Below, piece by piece: positions 36,006 to 46,767 of a stretch of DNA of 64,000 nucleotides (its first letter is position 1; each line of letters begins with the position of its first letter). Made by a program: the position numbers and the translations under genes. The DNA comes from Taenia hydatigena (lineage: Eukaryota > Platyhelminthes > Cestoda > Cyclophyllidea > Taeniidae). Below the pieces are notes generated by a model. It had not been told where the DNA came from. It ran no database searches and saw only the letters and a list, made by a program, of their open reading frames with translations. The stretch lies in the NCBI GenBank assembly GCA_036345935.2, contig JADWOT020000007.1:4378786-4442785 (forward strand). Direction: 5' to 3'.

Positions 36006-37791
36006 ATGTCAAAGTGTCCAGCCATCGGCATCGACCTAGGAACAACGTTCTCGTGCGTCGGTGTTATCCAGAACGGCAGGGTTGAAATCATAGCTAATGA
36101 TCAGGACAACCGCACAACGTTCAGTTGTGTTGCTTTTACTGATCAGGAATGTCTCATCGGTGAGGCCGCAAAGAGGCAGGCAGTCTTGAACCCTACCAAT
36201 ACAGTGTTTAATATGAACCATCTGATTGGACGCCGTTTTGAGAATGAAGAAGTACAGAGAGGCATAAAGCAATGGCCCTTCAAATCTATACATTCTGGAG
36301 AAACACCGAGGGTCGAGGTGCAGCATTGTGGCACGGCAAGGTAATTCATTGCTGAGCGGATCTCGTCCAAGGTGCTGTCGGGATGAAGAGGACAGCAGAG
36401 GTCTACCTGGACGAGAAGGTGACAAATGCTGTCACCACAGTGTCGGCTTTCTTTAATGTCAACCAGCGTCAGGCCACGATCGATGCTGGCAAACTAATGG
36501 GCTTAAAAGTGCTGCGCCTCATCAATGAGCTGACTGAAGCTGCCATTGCCTGAGGTATAGACAAGAAGACCACTAAGCAGCGCAATGTGCTCATCGTTGA
36601 TTGGGGCGGCGGCAGCTTCGACGTCTCCATCATGTCCACACAGAATGAAAAATTTGAGGTGAAGGCGGTTGGTGGTAACACACACCTGGGTGGCGAAGGC
36701 ATTACTTCTCGGCCTGAGGGACCACAAAGGAAAAGACTTGATGATCAATAGAAAAGCCATCAGCCGATTGAGAAAGAAGTGCGAGGAGGCAAAGAGAATA
36801 TTGAGCTCGGCTAGGAATACGAACATTAAAGTATTGCATTGATTTTAATGCGAGACTCATGCGGGCTAGATTTGGGCAATTGTGCCTGGATCTTATTGGA
36901 TGGACGATAAATGCAGTAAAGACAGCGATTGGCGATGCGAAGATGGAGAAGACTGGCATCAGTAAAATTGTGCTGGTGGGAGGATCAACGCGCATTCCAG
37001 AGGTGGAGAAGTTGCTGCAGGATATCGTTGATGGTAAAGAGGTGAGGCGATCCATCAATGCAGACAAGGCAGTGGTCTGCGGTGCCGCTATTTTGGCTAC
37101 AAATCTGACTGGTGGTGTATCAATTATGACAAAGGGTTTGGTTTTGCTGGAGGTGGCGCCACTCCCTTTGGGTATTGATAAGTATGGTGATATTGTGGCG
37201 ACGGTGATAAAGCGTAACACACCAATCTTAACTAAGGCGACGAAATCATTTGTCGACTTTAGCGATAATGTAACCGAAATGCTGGTTAGTGTGTTTGAGG
37301 GCGAGCGTGTGAGAACGCGTGACAACCACTTGTTGGGTGAGTTTTGGTTGACTGGTCTCTCACCGACACCGGGTAGAGAAAGTGTAATAGACATGACCTT
37401 TGAGATTGGCGAAAACGGCATCCGTCATGTGTCGGCAGTCCAAAGGTCGACAGGAAAGCAGAACATGATCACCAACCACAGTGGCCGTCTGTCTGAGAAG
37501 GAGATAGGGCAGATGCTGAAGGATACGGAGACAAACAAGCAGGAGGATGAGAAGGAGAGAGTTAGAATGGAAGGGAAGAGTGAGTTAGTGGGCTACGTCT
37601 ACGACACAATAAGGAAATTAGAGAAAGAGGACGTGAAGCAGGAGACATTGGAGGCGAACCACAAAGCAGTATTAGCGCAGTCTGAAGAGACGATCAGGTG
37701 GACGGACACCAATAGAGAGGTCACAAAGGGGCACTACGAAGAAATGCGCAAACAGCTTGGGAGTGTGTACAGCCTTTTGATGAAATCGTAA
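36006..37791 (+). pseudogene. hsp70: HSP70 pseudogene (cytosolic HSP70/HSC70 type)
   Basis: HSP70 is an ATP-dependent cytosolic chaperone. The N-terminus is intact: [13 protein letters not shown] (first signature, phosphate 1), then [14 protein letters not shown] and LNPTNTVF. After TAA at 36342-36344 and a frameshift near 36378 the next piece reads [24 protein letters not shown] at 36551-36553 precedes [15 protein letters not shown] (second signature, usually DLGGGTFD). Near 36700 a frameshift with loss of some 10 codons leads to [20 protein letters not shown]. Another frameshift and small deletion at about 36838 lead to the last frame (ATG at 36859), with IVLVGGSTRIPEVEKLLQD (third signature) and the substrate-binding beta domain (PLGIDKYGDIVATVIKRNTP, DNHLLGEFWLTG). 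It ends at 37791 with MRKQLGSVYSLLMKS, so the Gly-rich tail and EEVD are missing. It is intronless, with polyadenylation signals downstream. Divergence from consensus is spread over the whole length, so decay is not recent. Confidence 0.93.
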
Positions 37792-37816
37792 AAGTGAAAT
37801 TCGTGAAGAGAGAGGT

Positions 37817-37842
37817 AATAAACTTAAACTGAGGCAAATAAA
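37817..37842 (+). terminator. Polyadenylation signals after the HSP70 pseudogene
   Basis: AATAAA at 37817-37822 and again at 37837-37842, 26-46 bases after the stop codon; the normal position for a short 3' UTR. Confidence 0.55.
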
Positions 37843-37849
37843 TAAGGAG

Positions 37850-39440
37850 ACTCAAGCGTCATCCACTTATTGTGTCTTCCTTTGACTACCATCAATGTAT
37901 TCGTGTGCGTTTTAAATGTACATTTAAAACGTACTTAGTTCAACTTACCCTGTACATTTCTCTTGTATCTTTCTGTTGCTCTCACGTGTACGATGCAGAA
38001 TCTGCATTACATTTGGTCCACTTCTTTCCCTTTGTTAGATTTACTGGCAAAGAAGGGAACATGGATATGACAGACGTTTGGGGAGACGTGTAGATTATTG
38101 AAGTCGCACGATGTCTGCATGTGGAGATGACTGAATGAAGAAGAGCATATATATTCCAAGGAAATGAGGCACTTGCCGATTAACTAAGGGATTTTTAGGT
38201 GAATGCCGCAAACAATTCTTAACCCTTGAATTCGAAAGACGTTATATAACATGGTTAAGCTGAGATGAGATGTTGAAGACTTGCCCCTGTAGCCTGTCGC
38301 AAAAGGTACGGTTGCAGTCTGTGGAATTAAAAATGCGAGTTCCAGTCCAATTTTTTTGCTACCACTCATCAAAACATGCGATTCGGAAGAGTGGTCCTAC
38401 TGCAATCCCTTCAGTAGGTGGTTAGAATCCTGTACCAATGACTTAAGTTGGTGACAAAATCGTCGACTAGTGCCCGCCATTGCAAAGTAGACGTACCTGA
38501 GGAAAGAGCGAACTGCTTCTTTTATCCGATGTTTATTTGCAATGAATAGGTACGTCGTACGAAGTAGTAATAAGGAGGTGTTGAGTCCCCATATAAGCCG
38601 TCCAAGAATTCCTTAAGGTCTTATCATCTTTGCTAAGGATTAGTCTCCAAAGCCACTTAGAATCATGGGCACAAGTAGAATACTCCGCCACGTCGCGAGC
38701 ATGTTGAAATGGCGTCATTGCAACAAGGAAGCTGTGGCTAGCATTGTTCGCATAAATATGCAGCAGTAGAGATTAGAGCTCTTACTTTGCAAGAGAAAAC
38801 CAAAGGGAAGAAAAAAAGCAGTCGCATAGAATTGCAAACTGTAGATCCAATAAGGGTGCGGCAAGGTGATGGAGGAGGTAGGAAGCATTTGTGGAATCAC
38901 ACCTCCGCAGAAATAGGTAGAAAGTTGGGTGGCACCCTCAGCAATGCTCAACCAGTGAATAAATGAAACGCTTTTGGAACGATTAGCAGGAGCAAGGTTT
39001 CACACGTCCAGACGCTTTGGATTGCCATTGCTTAAGCCAGATGTAGGTCACAGCGCGGAGCGTATTCGGTGCTTCAGGAGTGCAAAATGACCTGTGATGG
39101 TGCGCAAGCAGTGAACAGAGGCAAACTGGATGTAAAGAAGCAGCTGCTCTCATCGCTGCCTAGTGGAAAAGTTAGGTGAGTAGTTAAAGTTAAGCGACAG
39201 CGCCTTGTAACAGGAGACGTTACTAGATGGCTAGTTCATGGCCAGAAATAGCAGATTTCGCATCATTGTTGGGGAGTGTTCTCGAGCTTTGAAGCTCGGA
39301 CCCACTGCAATCAAATAGGAACCAGTGACAAAGCAGAGAGAGCAGAGCTCTAGGTTGTACCTTTTTGCTTCCTTTTCTACTATTTCCTCAGTGCAGCCTA
39401 TTGCACTGAAGTTTACTAAAACCACTGCAGCGCCCTGGGA
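37850..39440. other. Intergenic, no gene supported
   Basis: Only short, mostly antisense open frames. A perfect inverted repeat of ACATTTAAAACG/CGTTTTAAATGT type lies at 37908-37931. Confidence 0.45.
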
Positions 39441-39444
39441 ATTG

Positions 39445-39515
39445 CTGATAAAACAAATCCGAATGCGCAGCTCTGTTCAGCCAATTGAAACATTACTTGT
39501 CTGGTATGGTAAAGA
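39445..39515 (-). repeat. 5' module, short fragment
   Basis: The block ATGCGCAGCTCTGTTCAGCC resembles 33614-33650 in the same sense. It lies just upstream of the oppositely oriented full module. Confidence 0.5.
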
Positions 39516-39714
39516 CTTGCACGTTTTCAACCTCAGTGGAGTTAGTTGTGTAGATCCGACACGCGGAACTTGTGCACCGATCGTCGGTGTACAATTTACG
39601 TCGGTGACAGCAACGGAGATGAATAGGATAATAGGAAGTGGACAGGATGTTCCCAACTCACAGAGGCAGCGCATTACCAGTCGAGAGTTAGTACACTAAC
39701 CATCCTCCAGCGCT

Positions 39715-40115
39715 TTGTTTGTGCCTCCACACATCTATTTGGAGCTGTAACCTCTGCTCACAACATTTATCACCTACAAGCTTGTTCATACCAGAGTCAG
39801 CATACTGCTTCATTCCCTCGAGTGTGCAGTCGCCGATGAATGAGAAGAAGCGTGAGGCTGTGACAATTTGTGATTGGATGAAAGGCTTCCAATCAGCACG
39901 CCTCTTGGCGAAGTAGGCGTAGACGTCAAAGAAACTGTGATTTGGAGGCTTGTGGTAATGAAAGCATTCTCACATCACAATTATCACACGTTGCCTCCAA
40001 TAGTGCTTCCATTACACCTAAATCGGGTGGTGTTACCTAGACGAGTTGCGTGTCGATTAATTGGATAGGGCCACCCACATGGAATCCCTGCGTCAACAGC
40101 CGCCACATTCAACTG
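39715..40115 (+). repeat. 5' module, copy upstream of kinase remnant D
   Basis: Inverted relative to 31480-31960 and collinear with it; its first 200 bases also match 35.70-35.905 kb upstream of HSP70. It contains ATTGG at 39873-39877 and CCAAT at 39889-39893. The open frame at 39719-39916 is not kept in the other copies. No TATA box as clear as that of the HSP70 copy was seen. Confidence 0.75.
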
Positions 40116-40214
40116 CAAATACGTGTGAGCGGATCACATGAAATATTCCTTGTAAAATGCAGATAAGCATGCGATGCATCAACCCATTTGTGCTTTTGCT
40201 AACTATCCTGCCAG

Positions 40215-41840
40215 TAGCACTTTTTCTCCTCTTCAACTGGAGAAAAGCCGGCTGATCTAGTGATAGCAAAAAGGGTAAGGGCTAATGTATCCTATCTTTA
40301 GCAACACCGATCGCCTAGGACTACATGCCTCATGGTTGCAGCTGGCATTTGACTGTTGGCGTTAGCGAGCGAAAGTGTCTCTCTGCATTTGAGACCACTG
40401 TCAGCCAATGCGGTCCCTGAACTGCTTATAGCGAGTTCATTATTTCATTCCTTACCTTCCCATCCATAACGCCATGCATTTATTTCCAAACCCATGGCTG
40501 TATTTATCTTAACGCTGGTGTCCTTTATTGCATTTTATGTTCATGCATTCCTGCATGCTTGTTTGCTCCCAACTTTGTCACACAACCTCAAATCTTCTTG
40601 CTTTGAGGATCTAGTCATTTACTCTCTTATCCATTCTCGACATTATTCGGCCATTACAAGGCTTCTTATCTGCTTATTCTCCCTTTTTGATTGGCTTTGA
40701 TTTGTATTGATTACAAAATTTTAAAGCCGTCTTGAAGTCACTTGCTATTCAATGGGTCCAGAATCGATGCGGACATTCGTCGGACCCCTTAGTTTAAATA
40801 TGCCTTTCCATTAAATGCAATTTCAAAGTGATAAAACAACAAATCCTTTTTTAAATTGGTGAACCCGTTAATTACTTTGCTAAACACCTATCGCCTCCTT
40901 GAGCCTTGCGAACGATGGAATAAGCCCTCACTACGATGACCTATGCGGAATGATGCTTCACTACCACCGTAATTATGAAGAACGTTGTCGTACCTCTTCG
41001 GATTGAGAATCCAAAGTTTGGCATGATTGTGACACCTTGCTACAATGATTTGAATGTAGCAGCAGTCAATAGCTTGGATTATGCCTTGCATTGACAGTAG
41101 ATCAGATCAGTCCTTTTTGCATCCCTTTTAGCACTGCAGTTGCCTGCGGTTTGTCAGTGGGAACGCACGTCTCATTAAGAATGCAGGAAAGTCAATGATG
41201 CACACGAATCGTCTGGTCACCGACCGGACGTGTAGGCCGTAATGGTTGCAATGTATCTCGAGATTGAGGGAGTAGAGCAAGAGGATCTAAGAATGACAAA
41301 CGTAAGGCTTGCTCACATCGATTTGATCAAGGTTTCCTGTTTTATTCAGGTATTCATTAAAATTTGGTTCATGTTTGCCTTTATGTGCCCATCGAAACAT
41401 GCCTCACCTGTCAACGTTGGTCACTACCGAGTTTATCGCCGTTCAGCTGCTTCGGTACCGAAGGCAATGATGAACGGCTGTCCCTGAATGTTAAATCGAA
41501 AGTGTGGTCCTTCGAGGTCCTTCCATTTAAGGTTCTAACCCTCGGAGTCACGTCGTACAAGGATTGGTCAATCTACTAAATCTTGAGGTGTTGGGCAACC
41601 TGACCCTTCGATAGTGTTTCCGTCGCTGCATTACACAGTGAACCGCATAGCATTGCTCTTGAAATTTTTTTTGTGAAATATTAAAAATTTGGCGATTTTC
41701 ATGTTAATTCGCTTTACATGTGTATGTATTTTATAGATGAGCCAAGACCGATGCCTCAGGTGAATCTCAGCGCATAAGTGGCACATGGTTCCAGATCCGC
41801 CATCTGGGCCAGCTTCGATTTGGCGATGAGGAGATGTTAG
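40215..41840 (+). pseudogene. SH2-tyrosine kinase remnant D
   Basis: A plus-strand copy, inverted relative to B. The first block (about 40215-40330) reads GEKPADLVIA, as in remnant B. The catalytic exon 41242-41349 reads MVAMYLEIEGVEQEDLRMTN, then LIKVSCF, matching AMAYLE..GVVHRDLRAAN and IKVSDFG with HRD and DFG lost, and ends at the donor CAG/GTATTC. After a 97-base intron (acceptor GCCGTTCAG, exon from 41447) come SVPKAMMN (APE-like) and, one frame away, LSLNVKSKVWSFEVL and TLGVTSYKDWS, matching SDVWSFGVLL..LT.G..PY. The exon from 41737 (acceptor TTTTATAG) reads RPMPQVNLSA, then frameshifted KWHMVPDPPSGPASI, matching the RMP.P..... and CW..DP..RPSF of subdomains X-XI. A possible hinge segment (FGMIVTPCYND) lies at 41020-41050. 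The N-lobe VAVK was not found. Frameshifts and stops indicate a pseudogene. Confidence 0.75.
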
Positions 41841-42390
41841 CGAAGTAGTGTACTGTTGAAAGTGCGGTAGAAAAAAGAAAGTTGCCTGATAAGGCAAAGG
41901 TGTTGAGTGGAACTTTCCTATACTCTCTGCGATGCCTTCTGTAGGTGGTCGGGCTGGAGAGAAGACGACTGCAATCTACATTATAGCTATCATCTCCATC
42001 TACCTCAAACAATACCTGCTTAGTAGTCCAAGCCTTACGGATTCGATCATTAGAATTTGAAACCATCGACTAATTCTATTTAGCTTGTGTTTGGGTGGTC
42101 GAGCACTCACTGTTCGCCTAACTAGATACCCATACCACTACGCAGAGGAGTAGGCAAAAGAGGTCTCAGTGAGTCCCTAGGTAATTGACAGCGGGTCAGT
42201 GAAGAAAGTTCAATTTTAAGCTACAGAAGCTGAGAGGTTTCGGCGGTGTGAGATAACGTGAAATGCCACCCATCTCTGATATGTTTAAAAAAGTCATCGT
42301 GCAATAAAATCAATTTGGGTTTCAGTTCCTACATGCATTTTAATCCTCTTTAGACGCTTTGTAGTCACCCAAGCATTGCCAAATCATTTG
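41841..42390. other. Intergenic, no gene supported
   Basis: No repeat or exon recognised. Confidence 0.4.
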
Positions 42391-42394
42391 GTTG

Positions 42395-42795
42395 TTTGTG
42401 TTTTTTTTCGCGGTGTGGGTGGATCCATTTTTGCAAACGCATTAGCCTCCCACCATTAAAAACATTTATAAGTGATAAAGCAATGGCTTTTACTTCTTGA
42501 AATTAGCGGCTGTTATTGTTCTCTCGTAATAAAACTAGCTCTTTTCGTAATTTAGTGGTTTCTGTTACTCAAGATGGGCAGTTACGACTTTGCGTTACAT
42601 ATATGTGACATGCGTAATTTGTCGGGCAAGAACGATCGGTCGTGCTGTCTCGTGCATCCGATGCATTCACTGAGATCAAAATGATAGGAAAAAACGTGAT
42701 TGGTTTGTTTAATTGACGGCATTCACCCGAATTCAGCCTGCGATTTAGCGGTCGTGGAATAGTCACTATGAGGCACCAATTTGTATTCGTATTTC
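42395..42795 (+). repeat. Interspersed repeat family 2, partial copy 3
   Basis: Matches 59.69-60.01 kb in the same sense and 5480-5830 inverted. Best blocks are 42445-42480 (with 59725-59765) and 42670-42775 (with 5580-5690 inverted). It carries TTACATATATGTGA at 42596-42609, a near-palindrome related to TCACACATGTGTGA. The right half of the element was not recognised downstream. Confidence 0.65.
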
Positions 42796-45700
42796 TGTCA
42801 GTTATTTGGTTAAACTTATTTGTTCAATGAAAACTTTTACATGATTGTTGCCTTGGCTTGGCCTTTTTATATTTTGGAATGGAGTTGGCAATCCGTCCAT
42901 GTCAGAGCGGGATGGGATTGCTGTGAGGCTTATTGAATGCACTAGTTGATGCACACTCTCGATCTAGTCGGTTTTTATGCCAAAAAATTGTGGGTTGCCC
43001 CAGTGAAAATTGCCGTTGGCTCCTAAGCCATTTTGTGGCAAGCCGATATTTCTATTGGCCGGTTGTCAGACCTCCACATTTATGAACGCAGTTTGTGACA
43101 GAACGCAAGACGCATTTGAGTTTCCAATTATCAGTGTAGTTTTAAGGTACAAGTGTGTGTCCTCACTGCATCTCAATCCTCGAGGTTTACGGCAGTTTCA
43201 AATGAATTCGTCGAATTTCGTGCAGTCCACTCGCTTCCAACCGTGAGAAAATTCTTGGCTTTCACACAAGCTTTGGGTTTGTCTAAAGAATCGATTTATT
43301 ATTTATGAAGAAACCTAGAGCTTGGATTGAGTGCTCACTATTTCTTCAGCCTCGGGTAAAGACAGAGACTAAGCGGCTCCCAAATACGATTGAATTAACT
43401 CATCCGAAATACGCCAATTAGCATTATCTACGGAACAATTAAAGGGGTTGCGAGTCGGAGAGTTATACAAGACATTTTCATTCGCATGTTTGCATATTTT
43501 TCTTTAAGTGTTTTAGAGTGTTTAAGTGGCATTTTTAAATGAGTAATTTAGGAGTAAAACAGTGCTGTGCTGTCAAAATTACCCATAATGAGATAATTAA
43601 TAGCGCAATGAACTTTGCAAAAAATAATAAATAATCATGTCGGACTAATACCTAACTTAAAAACGAATTTTAACCAACCAGCATTTTGTGATAGTTTAAA
43701 CTCAAAAAGTCATGTTACTTATCTCCTCTACTTATGAGAATACTTTGTTTTGTCACTTGCAGCGCCCATCCTTTTGGGTGGTCTAACAACTTAGAGATTT
43801 TGCGAATTTGCAGTTACGGAAGTAAAAGCTATAAATTAGGTATGCATTAATTTAAAAAACATGATCAGCCTCTCCTGTTTCGCGCAGTGCAATGCTTTCA
43901 AAGTTATTATATGTTTCATACACTTGATGTTTGACTGAACCAAATGTATTTAATATCAATAGTAGGGTGCGGTCTATCTATGCCGAGTAAGTAGCACCAA
44001 GTCGCAAATGTTGGGTGATAGCATACCTTTAGCGCCATTTCATCAAAATACCAAAGTGGCGTTCTTATAAGTGTTGTGGTGTCGAGTTCCAGCATTAGCA
44101 GCTAGTGTGTGTTGTATTTAGGTCGTGACGAGGTCGGTTGGGCATATGGGCTGACGAAATCATGTGGCGTGACCAGCGCGGTACTGCTGCGAATGCCGAA
44201 AATTTTACAATCTCTCCTGCAGGACACCACCTTGCCACCGCCATTACCGCCAAGTAATGCAAAGCACTACTTCTCACCTCTAGTCACTGTCAGCTTCACC
44301 GTCTTCCTCCTTGGTACACCGTGGAGAAATCAGTGTCCTTGGAAGGCAATGGAGGCGGTATCAACTCCAACGTCAGAGGACGCTTACACTATCCTGTGGT
44401 TTAATCCGGCCCCAGTACCCTGTTGAATCTCACACGTGGCCTTAGCTGCTCTGTTGTCTATCCCATCCTAGGACAACTGCAAGCCAGACTGCTTGGACAA
44501 GCTGTGATTAATTGGATGTCTAAATGTTAATCTTTATTGCTTACTTAGACACGTTTGATGCATGCGAATGAGTAAGGCTGTTGAGTTTTAGCGCAAAGGG
44601 ATAGAACGAGGGTCAGTGCTCTACTAGTGGGACAACTATGGTCTAAAAAATGTCTACCCATAATTTAACAGGAAGTGGCTAATGAGATGACTAGCAAGTC
44701 TTAGGGAACTGTATTTGGCTTGGTGAAAGGGTGCTTTACTATACAAAAGGGATTTTTTACATTTTTAAGATGTCATTTTTTACGCAACTAATTTTCTGTG
44801 AGCTAATGTAATTTAATGAAACAAATATGAACGTGGCACATCTTCCCTACTTTACATTTTATTTCTACAACTTTTCGAGGGCATTGTTGTGCAACAAGAA
44901 AACTGTCCCTAGCTTGTAGAAGCACAAGTTATGCCGAATAGAGAAACATTGCCTTTAGCAATAAAGTCAGAAATGATGAAATAAACCACTCATGTGTCAC
45001 AAACGGCAATAACTCATGGCTTTGCCTACTGCATAATATTTTAAGTTCCCATCCACACTCACTGTAGCTGCCTGAAGTCTAAAAATAGCTAGTCTCTCTC
45101 TGTAGTGATGGAGAGATTTTTATTGGCCGAAGTGGGTGACATGAAGACTGAACGTTGCGCCATGCTTACAAGATCGGTTTGTTTACCGCGTTACGAGGCA
45201 TTAGTTGCACTATTGCAGGTCCAAATTTATTGTATTTTCCCCTGTTCTCTTGTGATTCCAATGTGCTTCTTAGCTCTGTCTTAGCAACCTGCAGCATGGA
45301 CTCTTACTGAGTTATCAGACAAATAAATTTTTGTTTCTAGTATTGCTCAGTTGTCCTTTATCTGGCTCAATGGATTTAAATGGAATAGAAGACAGCACAA
45401 AAGTACTTCAAGTTCAATATTCCTTTCATAAAGGTCCAAATGCTATCTGTTTATTCCGAGGTAAGAAAGCACTGTCCTTTTTACTAGGTGTATGCTAGAC
45501 CTTACATTCTAGGCTATCAGACAGATGATAAATCCTGGTACTGTGGATTGTGCAGCCCACTCCACCTTTCTGATGGTTTAAAATTGAGTTACTACTACTA
45601 CCACCAGCGATTATCGCGTTCCATATTGTCTATCTATTCCCCATCATGCATTCTCTTGTGCATAAATGGCCAAGATGTCCGAGTTGTTGGCATTTTATCT

Positions 45701-46640
45701 TACGCATTTACGGAAATTGGTGACTTCCGTCATTTTTCTACCAAATCCTTGTCATTCATTCTTTGGAGCAAGAGCAGATTTCCTTAGTTAACAATGTAGT
45801 GATATGCTCTCTATAGGTTGGTTGCTTTCCCTTACGCTATCTTTAACAAACTACACACTATAGGTAAATTTACTTGGGCTCTACTTATTCCCTCATGAGT
45901 AGACTGACGAAAACGGGTACAAGTCAAATTAACAGTCGGTCTGCAGTTTTACCTTTGATCATATAATCATGGGATAGCACCACCCACTAATTTGTTGCTA
46001 TTTGCTCGTAAGACAATATGTCAAAATATACAGCTAATTTGATGCGAAGAAGATATTTGAATTGCGTGCCTAAAGTACTTAATTGAAGTTAGATGGACAA
46101 AGATGATTTCATGGTGTAAAGGTAAATGTTTCGCAGGATACTCTCCTGCATTTCATGCTTTGAAATGCAAAGCGGAATATAACAGAATTTCTAAGTGGCT
46201 GGTAAACTGTCGAGACCAGAAAGTCTACAAATAGTAGTAACTTGGCGACTGGAGTGGGCTAGGGATTAAGCGTAAGTTTGGATATGATTATAAGGTTTTC
46301 GGTTAAGTTGCATGTCCACACGATTTGTTTAGATAAAATCGAATATCTTGAATTTAAAGAACATTAATAAATGAAATCGGCTTGGCTGGAATTTCGCAGC
46401 ATGCTAAAGTGGCAAGAAGCGAAGGCAATGAAAGTGTAGCTGGGAATACCGTGGTGGCATTAACACAAATATAAGCAATTGTGCACATGTGCGTGACCTG
46501 TTTCGAGTACTAAAGCCCTGCGCACGTGTCTCAAGTCAGTCTATTCCGGATCCTTAGATTTACGGGTTGTCCTCCTGCATCACTTGGCTACACTGTGATT
46601 CGCCTCATTCTTGCCATTGTGTGTAGATTTGTGCTTCTCA
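42796..46640. other. Intergenic, no gene supported
   Basis: Frames at 44109-44426 (+) and 44095-44277 (-) mirror each other in a locally GC-richer patch and cannot be told apart from chance. The frame at 45488-45787 starts at GTG and has no support. Confidence 0.4.
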
Positions 46641-46650
46641 ATCAATCAAC

Positions 46651-46657
46651 TATATAA
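46651..46657 (+). promoter_or_regulatory. TATA-like box upstream of the plus-strand gene model
   Basis: TATATAA lies about 110 bases before the proposed ATG at 46768. It is compatible with a promoter but not proof of one. Confidence 0.25.
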
Positions 46658-46767
46658 TCCGCAATTTCTATCTTTTTGGTTGCTTCCCAATTTATGTCTG
46701 ACCATAGTGTAGCTGTCAGGAATTTTCATAGTCCTCGAGTCAGTCTTTCCAGTAACGTCTAGCAAAG

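Noticed and set aside
36702..37421. 239-codon open frame antisense to the HSP70 pseudogene, plus shorter ones nearby
   Set aside because: Long antisense frames are common opposite HSP70 genes; the sense strand carries clear HSP70 signatures.
39719..39916. 65-codon ATG frame in the 5' module, and its counterpart at 31747-31959
   Set aside because: The two frames are partly similar because the DNA is duplicated, but the third copy upstream of HSP70 does not keep the frame; more likely promoter-type DNA.
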